Of a stretch of DNA of 5,507 bases, positions 1 to 5,507 are shown in pieces; position 1 is the first letter of the stretch, and the number at the start of each line of letters is the position of its first letter. Position numbers and translations under genes: made by a program. The stretch covers positions 1 to 5,507 of the forward strand of contig JAQXKW010000210.1 of assembly GCA_029010655.1 (NCBI GenBank), in the 5' to 3' direction. Under the pieces are notes generated by a model, which saw nothing but the letters and a program-made list of their open reading frames with translations, was not told the origin of the DNA and made no database searches. This DNA comes from Clostridia bacterium. GTDB lineage: Bacteria; Bacillota; Clostridia; Oscillospirales; CAG-272.

Positions 1-224
1 CATGGCAGGACAACCTGACCGTTTCATTGCAGCTTCAGTCCCTTCTGTGGCAGAAATATCCCTCCCTGATGCGCCCCATAGACCTGAAAAGCGCCTCGTT
101 TTATCAGGATACGGGTGCGGGGGCTTTGATTGTGGAATTCGGAACCTGCGGAAACTCCCTGTCAGAGGCGCTGTCCTCGGCGGATATTTTTGCCGAAACC
201 CTTTCCGAATATATAACAAAGTAG
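1..224 (+). CDS. spoIIP: Stage II sporulation protein P (SpoIIP), C-terminal fragment
   Basis: This is the last 73 codons of a gene that begins left of the window; the frame is open from base 3 to a TAG stop at 222-224. The fragment matches the end of the SpoIIP amidase/endopeptidase domain. It has a W-x-x-NL start, a YPSLMRPIDLK segment (family pattern YPgLsRpi), then FYQDTGAGALIVEFGT and GNSLSEAL, matching the family's YNQ-x-x-pG-x-LIE-x-G-x-x-GN-x-L-x-EA ending. The Glu of IVEFG, codon 135-137, is the conserved acidic residue expected in the active site. In Bacillus and Clostridioides, SpoIIP is a membrane-anchored forespore/mother-cell septum enzyme that cuts stem peptides and glycan links with SpoIID and SpoIIM during engulfment. 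Its membrane anchor and zinc-binding histidines would be upstream and are not visible. It is co-directional with the next gene, 69 bp away. No T-tract terminator follows it. Identification rests on remembered family motifs, not a search. Confidence 0.85.
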   Translation, partial: WQDNLTVSLQLQSLLWQKYPSLMRPIDLKSASFYQDTGAGALIVEFGTCGNSLSEALSSADIFAETLSEYITK

Positions 225-234
225 CCCGCCTCTC

Positions 235-263
235 TTGCATTTTACCGAAAACCGTGGTAAAAT
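235..263 (+). promoter_or_regulatory. Candidate sigma-A promoter of the pantothenate kinase gene
   Basis: A TTGCAT hexamer at 235-240 is separated by exactly 17 bp from TAAAAT at 258-263. The -10 matches the TATAAT consensus at five of six bases. The -35 matches TTGACA only in its first three bases. Transcription would start near 270, leaving a short leader before the ATG at 294. The ribosome binding site AAGGA at 281-285 lies 8 bases before the ATG. The site overlaps an inverted repeat, so it could be repressor-controlled. This is a consensus match only. Confidence 0.5.
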
Positions 264-277
264 ACAGTGTAAAATGC
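237..277. repeat. Nested inverted and direct repeats over the promoter
   Basis: The 7-bp word GTAAAAT occurs twice directly (257-263 and 269-275, 12 bp apart) and once inverted (ATTTTAC, 239-245). This gives two alternative dyads. ATTTTACC at 239-246 pairs with GGTAAAAT at 256-263 (8 bp, 9-nt loop). GCATTTTAC at 237-245 pairs with GTAAAATGC at 269-277 (9 bp, 23-nt interior). The two pairings share the left arm and exclude each other. No T-run follows, so this is not an ordinary intrinsic terminator for spoIIP. It may be an operator covering the promoter, or a chance product of AT-rich sequence. Confidence 0.55.
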
Positions 278-293
278 TTGAAGGAACGGAAAA

Positions 294-1136
294 ATGAAAA
301 AAATTGTTATCGGAATAGACGTAGGCGGAAGCACAACAAAAATAGTGGGGTTTGACGTAAGCGACGGGAATTCGGCTCTTATGGAGCCGCTTTTTGTCCG
401 TGCCACCGACCCGCTGACCTCCGTGTACGGCGCATTCGGCAGATTTACGGACGTAAACTCCCTCAGCCTTTCCGATATTGACAAGGTTATGATAACCGGC
501 GTAGGCTCCTCCTACATTCAGAAAAACATGTATTCTCTGGACTGCCGTATTCTGAAGGAGTTCGACTGCATAGGCCTGGGAGGGCTGTATCTGAGCCATT
601 TTGACGACGCAATAATCGCAAGTCTGGGTACGGGCACCGCTCTTGTCCATGCGAAAAAGGACAGCGCCCCCGTGTATCTGGGCGGAACGGGCGTAGGGGG
701 AGGCACCCTTATCGGGCTTTCAAAGCAAATGCTCGGAATGGACACGGTGGAGCATATTGAGGAGCTTGCCAAAACGGGCAATCTCCGCAACGTGGATTTA
801 AGAATCAGCGATATTACAAATCAGGATATTGTCCCGGGCTTCGGCGATACCATGACGGCGTCCAACTTCGGCAATATAAGCGACATTGCCACAAAGGGCG
901 ATATTGCATTAGGGATTATCAATATGGTATTTGAAACGGTGGGCATGGTGGCTGTTTTTGCCGCCCGTCAGCATTCCGTGAAGAACATTGTGCTCACGGG
1001 AAATCTTACTGCGGTGGCGCAGGCGCCGGATATATTTGAAAGCCTTAACAGAATGTTCGATATGAATTTCGTTATACCCAAATACGCCCAGTTCGGAACG
1101 GTTATAGGCGCCGCTCTTGCAGGCGTGCAGGGGTAG
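294..1136 (+). CDS. coaW: Type II pantothenate kinase (Fumble/CoaW family)
   Basis: A complete 280-residue cytosolic protein of the ASKHA (actin/hexokinase/Hsp70) fold, close to the roughly 267 residues of Staphylococcus aureus CoaW. Such enzymes phosphorylate pantothenate with ATP, the first step of coenzyme A synthesis. Visible motifs, in order: phosphate-1 loop GIDVGGSTTK (residues 7-16); KEFDCIGLGG with E89, aligning with the catalytic glutamate of the S. aureus EFDAASQGLG segment; phosphate-2 loop SLGTGTA (110-116); glycine loop LGGTGVGGGT (129-138); PGFGDTMTASNFG (181-193), matching the family's PG-x-LTAANFG; LTGNL (234-238) in the adenosine-binding region; and GTVIGAALAG near the C-terminus. 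The ATG at 294 is supported by AAGGA 8 bases upstream and by the first motif starting at residue 7. One oddity is Y128 where S. aureus and human enzymes have a substrate-contacting arginine just before the glycine loop, so another substrate is possible. No signal peptide or membrane segment is evident. The gene probably uses its own promoter and ends at the shared terminator. Confidence 0.83.
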   Translation: MKKIVIGIDVGGSTTKIVGFDVSDGNSALMEPLFVRATDPLTSVYGAFGRFTDVNSLSLSDIDKVMITGVGSSYIQKNMYSLDCRILKEFDCIGLGGLYLSHFDDAIIASLGTGTALVHAKKDSAPVYLGGTGVGGGTLIGLSKQMLGMDTVEHIEELAKTGNLRNVDLRISDITNQDIVPGFGDTMTASNFGNISDIATKGDIALGIINMVFETVGMVAVFAARQHSVKNIVLTGNLTAVAQAPDIFESLNRMFDMNFVIPKYAQFGTVIGAALAGVQG

Positions 1137-1148
1137 GCTGATTAAATG

Positions 1149-1192
1149 AAAATGGGCTGAAGGAGACAGAGTCTCCTTCAGCCCATTTTTTT
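1149..1192. terminator. Bidirectional intrinsic terminator shared by coaW and polC
   Basis: A perfect 19-bp stem (1149-1167 with 1171-1189) closes a 3-nt loop AGA. The GC-rich core begins TGGGCTGAAGG on the left arm. On the plus strand the stem runs into seven Ts (1186-1192), a classical terminator 12 bases after the coaW stop. On the minus strand the hairpin is followed by TTTT, then CATTTAAT, giving a weaker but plausible tail for polC. The seven-T run reaches the last base of the polC stop codon (TGA, 1194-1192), so there is essentially no spacer on that side. Confidence 0.93.
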
Positions 1193-4100
1193 CAGAAAAA
1201 CGTAAGCTGATTTGTTTCTGACATGCCGTCAAGCACGCCGTTTTGGGACAGAAGCTCAATTACGGATTTGGAAAGATTTCCTGCGGCCTTCAGATCCTCT
1301 ATGCAGAAAATACCCTCTGTATCTCTTGCCTTCATAACACTCTGCGCCGCATTCTCGCCCAGACCGCCGATAGACGCAAAGGGAAGACGGATACCGCCTG
1401 CCTCCGGCAGAAACTTTGTGGCATGGGACTTTTTCAGGTCAACGGGGAGAAAGCGTATGCCGCGGACTATTGCCTCGTTGCAAAGCTGAAGTGCCGTAAA
1501 GGTTTCATGGTCCTTTGCGGAGGCGTCTCTGCCCATTTTTTCAATCTCGTCCATTTTCGCCTTTACGGCGGAGCGTCCTGCGGAAACCGTCGCCGCCTCA
1601 ACGCCGCCGGGGGCGGCGGTAAAGTATGCCGCATAAAATTCCTTGGGATAGTACAGCTTGTACCAGCCCAGCCGCAGAGCGTCGATAACGTATGCCGCCG
1701 CATGAGCTTTCGGGAACATGTACTTTATCCGCTTGCAGGACTCAATATACCAATCGGGCACCCCGTGCTCTATCATGTCCTTTTCAAATTCGGGGGACAG
1801 CCCTTTTCCTTTTCGCACCTTTTCCATTATGTTAAAGGATTCCGCCTTGTCCATGTTATGATTATGGATAAGATACAGCATAATATCGTCACGGCACCCT
1901 ATAACGTCGGCAATGGTGCAGGTGCCGGCGGCGATAAGCTCGTCCGCATTGCCCAGCCAAACTCCTGTTCCGTGGGTCAGTCCCGAAATCTGCAAAAGGT
2001 CGGAGAAGTTTTTGGGCTGCGCCTGAATAAGCACGCCCCGAACAAACTTGGTGTTCATTTCGGGAAGCCCCAAGGTTCCCGTGTCAACACCCAAAAGATC
2101 CTCTTTTGTAACGCCTAAGGGCTCGGGGGAAGTGAACAGCTCATACAGCCGCCTGTCGCTCAAATCGCAGTCCAGAACATTGGTGTTTGTGTATTCCTCA
2201 AGCCGCTTGTACTTGGTGGGAATATCGTGTCCCAGCTCGTCCAGCTTCAGAATAGTGTCGTGCAGATATTTGAACTCAAAGTGGGTGGTTACCGTGTCGG
2301 AATTGGGGTCGTCCGCCGGGTGCTGAACGGGGCAGAAGTCGTAAACGTCGTATTCCTTGGGAACGACGATTATGCCGCCGGGGTGCTGACCGGTGCTCTT
2401 TTTTATTCCCACGCACCCGTAGAGAAGCCGTTCCATTTCGGCACGGCACACGGAAACGCCCCGTTCTTCAAGATAATGGGCAACGTAGCCGTATGCTGTC
2501 TTGTCCGCAAGGGTGCCGATAGTGCCTGCACGGAAGGCGTGTCCTTTTCCGAACAGCTCCTCCGTGTACTTGTGAATTTTTCCCTGAACGTCGCCGGAGA
2601 AGTTAAGGTCAATATCGGGAACCTTGTCTCCGTAGAAGCCCAGAAAGGTCTCAAAGGGAATGTCGTGTCCGTCGCGGTACATGTTCTTTTCGCCGCAGAC
2701 GGGGCAGTCCTTGGGGGGCAGGTCGAAGCCGGATTTTACGGAGCCGTCCTTTATAAATTCCGAGTGGCGGCATTTGAGACAGCGGTAGTGGGGCGGCAGG
2801 GAATTTACCTTTGTAATTCCCGACATCATAGCGGCAAAGGAGGAGCCTACGGAGCCACGGGAGCCTACCTGATAGCCCCATTCCTCGCTTTTATCCACAA
2901 GACGCCGTGCGATAATATACATAACCGCAAAGCCGTTTTTGATAATGGAGTCAAGCTCCTTTTCAAGACGGGAGGAAACCTCCTCGGGAAGCGGGTCGCC
3001 GTACATTTCCTTTGCGGTCTGGTGGCACTTGTTACGAAGCTCGTCCTCACAGCCCTCAATGTTGGGCGGGTAATTTCCCTTGGGGATCGGGCGCAGAGGC
3101 TCTGCCATATCCGCAATAAGGTTTGTATTGGTAACTACCACCTCGTATGCCTTTTCCTCGCCCAGATAGGCGAATTCCTCAAGCATTTCCTGGGTAGTCC
3201 GCATGTAAAGCCGGGAAATCTTGTCCGCATCGGGGAATTTCATGCCCGACATAAGAATTCTTCTGTAAATTTCGTCCTCGGGGTCTATGTAGTGGGCGTC
3301 GCAGGTGGCGCACACGGGCTTTCCCAGCTTTTCGCCCAGACGCACGATTTTTCGGTTCAGCTCACGGAGCCCCTCCTCGTCGGCAACCATGCCTTTTTCC
3401 ACAAGAAAGCGGTTGTTGCATATGGGCTGTATTTCAAGATAGTCGTAAAAGTCTGCAATTTCCTCGATTTCTGCCTCAGGCTTGTTGTCGAGAATTGCAC
3501 GGAAAAGCTCTCCTGCCTCGCAGGCGGAGCCTAAAATCAGCCCTTCACGCAGTTCTTTAAGCCGTGTTTTCGGAATACGGGGGCGCTTTCTGTAATATTT
3601 CAGGTTGGAATCGGAGATAAGGCGGTAAAGATTTTTAAGCCCCGCCTGGTTTTTTGCGATAATAACCTGGTGGTAGGTGGGAAGCTTCAGGGGATCGGCG
3701 TTTCGGCTCATGGTTTCCGAAAGCTGTTCAAAGTTCGTAATGCCCTCGTCACGGAGCTTGTCAAGCATTTTGAAGAATATGAGAGAGAGCATTTCGGCGT
3801 CGTCGGAGGCTCTGTGGTGATTGAAATCACCCAGACCGAAATAGTCCGCAAGAATATCCAGCTTGTGCTTTTTCAGCTCAGGGTTTACATATCTTGACAT
3901 GGAAAGGGTGTCAAGATAGGGGTTAGGGAAATCAAGCCCCGCATCGTCGGAAACCTTTCTTATAAAGCTGGTGTCAAAATCCGCATTGTGGGCGATAAGA
4001 AGCCTGTCGCCGCAGAAATCGAGAAAGGCTTTAACCGCTTCTTCGTTTTTCGACTGACCCTTTACCATGTGGTCGTCAATTCCCGTCAGCTTTGTGATTT

Positions 4101-5507
4101 CTTCGGGTATGGGAGCGCCCGGGTCTGTCAGAATATTAAAGCGGTCGAGCACCTCGCAGCATTTTACCAAAACTGCGCCGATTTCCGTAATGGCACAGCT
4201 CTGTGCGGAAAGTCCCGTAGTTTCAATATCGAAAACCACCATTTCATCGTCAAAGGTGGTGTCCGTGTGCCCGAAAACCGCCCTTTGAGTGTCGTCCACA
4301 AAATACGCCTCGATGCCGTAAAGAACCTTGAAGTCCTCCAACTCCTCGGCGGCGAGCATTGCGGTGGGAAACGCCTGTGCGTTTCCGTGGTCGGTTATGG
4401 CGAGAGCCTTGTGTCCCCATGCGGCGGCACGCTTTACAACGTCCTTCGGCTGGGGAATTGCGTCCATGGCGGAAAGATTAGTGTGCAGATGAAGCTCCAC
4501 ACGCTTTACGGGGGCGTTATCCTTTCTGATAACGCTTTTTATTTTTTTAATACCCTTTGCGGATACGCTGTATTCACCGTTTTTGTCCTGACGGACGCTT
4601 CCGAAAGCAGCTATGCACATGCCGCTTTTCATGGATTTTACGAAGCCCTCGGCTTCTTCCGCTCCCATCATGAGCCTTAGAAACACGGAGGAATCCTTAT
4701 CGGTAATCCCCACGGTGACAGCCATATCGGAGCTTCGGCGCATTTCGTTTGCGGAGGAAACAAAAATCTGTCCGAAAACGGTAGCGCTTTTCATGGGACG
4801 GCAAACCGCACGGAGCGGGGTAGGCTCGTCCGGCTCAAAGTCGTCGCCGTACAGTAATTCCGCACCCTCAATATTAAAGGTCATTCTGCCGCATCTGTAT
4901 ATGTTTTCGGATATTTCTTCAGCGGTTTCAGATGCTTCAAACAGGGATTTCACCTTCTGAAGCTGAGGCTCTGCCTCAGCCTTTTCAGCCTCCTCTGCCT
5001 TTGCCGCCGCGGCGGACATTTCCTGACGGCGTGCGCTTTCCTTTGCCTGGGCTTCCAGATTTTTTAAGAATTCCGCCTGAGAGTTCAGAAATTCCTCTCT
5101 GTAACGGAGATAATCGTCGCTGCTTTCTATAACCGTTTCAATACTTAGCCCGAATTCGCTTCGGATAATTCCCGAAATCATGTCTCCCGCCCTGCCTGTG
5201 TCGAGAAGCTCGACGCCTGCGTCGGAGAAGGGAATGGAGATTGTGAGAACACCGTCCTCGAGAGTATTTTGGCAGTTGTCGAAAAAGCCGTTGGCAAGGG
5301 ACAGCATTCGCCGTGCCTCGGTATAGATTTCCCCGATATAATCAAGGGAAAACAGGCTTTCGGGATATTTAGGCAAAAGCCTAATATATGTCAGCTCGTA
5401 TGCTTCGGCAATGTTTTGCTCCAACTTATAGAGTACGGATTTTGCAACGGTAAAAGGGAGACAAAAACGTACCTGGTACATTTTTTTCTCCCTGTCGCCG
5501 GACAGCG
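1192..5507 (-). CDS. polC: DNA polymerase III PolC (Gram-positive type alpha subunit), 5' end uncertain
   Basis: The replicative DNA polymerase of low-GC Gram-positives, with built-in 3'-5' proofreading. From the ATG at 5481 it has 1429 residues (B. subtilis PolC: 1437). Domains in that numbering: N-terminal domain (1-140); Ala/Glu-rich, probably helical linker (about 145-175); OB-fold (about 225-318); PHP domain opening with ELHLHT (H331, H333) and ITDHGN (D364, H365), resuming after the exonuclease and ending at CDAH (728-730). The DEDDh exonuclease is inserted at about 412-575: DIETTG (D418, E420), AHNADFD (D503), HHRASDD (H556, D561). Then come VGSRGSVGSS (872-881), a four-cysteine zinc site (C901, C904, C926, C929), and the catalytic aspartates in PDIDLNFSG (D956, D958) and KLDELGHD (D1081). 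RAGTIGT, TGQHPGG, VRKGKGL and FPKAHAAAY are intact. The C-terminus NQLTFF resembles the beta-clamp-binding QLxLF end of other PolCs. The frame has no stop between 5481 and the edge. B. subtilis PolC carries about 45 residues before the point matching this Met, so the true start may lie beyond 5507. All catalytic residues are present. Confidence 0.97.
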   Translation of the reverse strand, partial: LSGDREKKMYQVRFCLPFTVAKSVLYKLEQNIAEAYELTYIRLLPKYPESLFSLDYIGEIYTEARRMLSLANGFFDNCQNTLEDGVLTISIPFSDAGVELLDTGRAGDMISGIIRSEFGLSIETVIESSDDYLRYREEFLNSQAEFLKNLEAQAKESARRQEMSAAAAKAEEAEKAEAEPQLQKVKSLFEASETAEEISENIYRCGRMTFNIEGAELLYGDDFEPDEPTPLRAVCRPMKSATVFGQIFVSSANEMRRSSDMAVTVGITDKDSSVFLRLMMGAEEAEGFVKSMKSGMCIAAFGSVRQDKNGEYSVSAKGIKKIKSVIRKDNAPVKRVELHLHTNLSAMDAIPQPKDVVKRAAAWGHKALAITDHGNAQAFPTAMLAAEELEDFKVLYGIEAYFVDDTQRAVFGHTDTTFDDEMVVFDIETTGLSAQSCAITEIGAVLVKCCEVLDRFNILTDPGAPIPEEITKLTGIDDHMVKGQSKNEEAVKAFLDFCGDRLLIAHNADFDTSFIRKVSDDAGLDFPNPYLDTLSMSRYVNPELKKHKLDILADYFGLGDFNHHRASDDAEMLSLIFFKMLDKLRDEGITNFEQLSETMSRNADPLKLPTYHQVIIAKNQAGLKNLYRLISDSNLKYYRKRPRIPKTRLKELREGLILGSACEAGELFRAILDNKPEAEIEEIADFYDYLEIQPICNNRFLVEKGMVADEEGLRELNRKIVRLGEKLGKPVCATCDAHYIDPEDEIYRRILMSGMKFPDADKISRLYMRTTQEMLEEFAYLGEEKAYEVVVTNTNLIADMAEPLRPIPKGNYPPNIEGCEDELRNKCHQTAKEMYGDPLPEEVSSRLEKELDSIIKNGFAVMYIIARRLVDKSEEWGYQVGSRGSVGSSFAAMMSGITKVNSLPPHYRCLKCRHSEFIKDGSVKSGFDLPPKDCPVCGEKNMYRDGHDIPFETFLGFYGDKVPDIDLNFSGDVQGKIHKYTEELFGKGHAFRAGTIGTLADKTAYGYVAHYLEERGVSVCRAEMERLLYGCVGIKKSTGQHPGGIIVVPKEYDVYDFCPVQHPADDPNSDTVTTHFEFKYLHDTILKLDELGHDIPTKYKRLEEYTNTNVLDCDLSDRRLYELFTSPEPLGVTKEDLLGVDTGTLGLPEMNTKFVRGVLIQAQPKNFSDLLQISGLTHGTGVWLGNADELIAAGTCTIADVIGCRDDIMLYLIHNHNMDKAESFNIMEKVRKGKGLSPEFEKDMIEHGVPDWYIESCKRIKYMFPKAHAAAYVIDALRLGWYKLYYPKEFYAAYFTAAPGGVEAATVSAGRSAVKAKMDEIEKMGRDASAKDHETFTALQLCNEAIVRGIRFLPVDLKKSHATKFLPEAGGIRLPFASIGGLGENAAQSVMKARDTEGIFCIEDLKAAGNLSKSVIELLSQNGVLDGMSETNQLTFF
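5488..5493 (-). promoter_or_regulatory. Possible ribosome binding site for an ATG at 5481
   Basis: On the minus strand, AGGGAG is followed by six As and the ATG at 5481-5479. It resembles a Shine-Dalgarno site at acceptable spacing and is the only argument for that start. The same bases also read in frame as D-R-E-K-K-M, which looks like the turn before the second strand of the PolC N-terminal domain, so the match may be accidental. A short inverted repeat, CTGTC/GACAG (5492-5496 and 5501-5505), overlaps its upstream edge. Confidence 0.3.

Noticed and set aside
239..263. Hairpin after spoIIP considered as its terminator
   Set aside because: The stem is AT-rich with a 9-nt loop and lacks a following T-run; a promoter/operator reading explains the sequence better.
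2..355. Plus-strand open frame of 117 codons across the spoIIP end and the coaW start
   Set aside because: It overlaps two real genes in another frame, and its translation is Arg/Cys-rich with no recognisable domain.
162..650. Minus-strand open frame of 162 codons opposite coaW
   Set aside because: It is antisense to a complete gene with clear kinase motifs, and its own translation shows no domain.
1602..1618. GC-rich 7-bp hairpin CGCCGCC/GGCGGCG inside polC
   Set aside because: It encodes an Ala-Pro-Gly-Gly turn in normal reading frame; the symmetry follows from GCC/GGC codons and nothing else supports a function.
2227..3534. Long plus-strand open frame (435 codons) antisense to polC, with others at 1243-2118 and 3988-4680
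   Set aside because: They lie wholly inside polC on the opposite strand, show no family motifs, and are low-complexity V/G/L/H-rich translations typical of the complement of a biased coding sequence. The polC frame has intact catalytic motifs throughout.
4962..4980. Perfect 8-bp inverted repeat with a 3-nt loop, followed on the plus strand by CTTTTC, resembling a terminator
   Set aside because: It falls in the Ala/Glu-rich linker of polC, where alternating GCT/GAG-type codons readily create such palindromes. It is antisense to the gene and the T-tract is short.
1..5507. Search for a mobile element, defence system, CRISPR array, tRNA or riboswitch
   Set aside because: Nearly all of the window is accounted for by three conserved genes. 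The only gaps (225-293 and 1137-1191) are too short for such elements and are explained by the promoter region and the terminator.

Overview
The window looks like chromosomal DNA from a spore-forming Firmicute of the class Clostridia, probably of the Ruminococcaceae/Oscillospiraceae type. Three things point there: a PolC-type replicative DNA polymerase III with an embedded proofreading exonuclease, the C-terminal end of the sporulation amidase/endopeptidase SpoIIP, and a type II (Fumble-like) pantothenate kinase. Base composition is fairly balanced rather than AT-rich, which suits that group better than classical Clostridium. The family-level placement is inference.

Layout: positions 1-224 (+) hold the 3' end of spoIIP. 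A 69-bp gap follows with a plausible sigma-A-type promoter and a dyad-rich AT segment. Positions 294-1136 (+) hold a complete coaW-like kinase gene. Positions 1149-1192 hold a strong bidirectional intrinsic terminator. From 1192 to the right edge, the minus strand is a single very long gene, polC, convergent with coaW. The polC reading frame is still open at the right edge. Its apparent ATG at 5481 may be internal, so its 5' end may lie outside the window.

The three genes do not form one pathway. spoIIP remodels septal and engulfment peptidoglycan during sporulation. The kinase would commit pantothenate to coenzyme A synthesis. PolC is the main leading-strand replicase of low-GC Gram-positives. 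spoIIP and coaW are co-directional, but coaW seems to have its own promoter. polC is transcribed towards them, and both transcription units end on the same hairpin.

I found no mobile element, CRISPR array, tRNA, rRNA or phage gene, and no evidence for a new system. Points worth a second look are the repeated GTAAAAT boxes over the coaW promoter, a tyrosine in the kinase where characterised type II kinases have an arginine, the uncertain polC start, and the very compact shared terminator.
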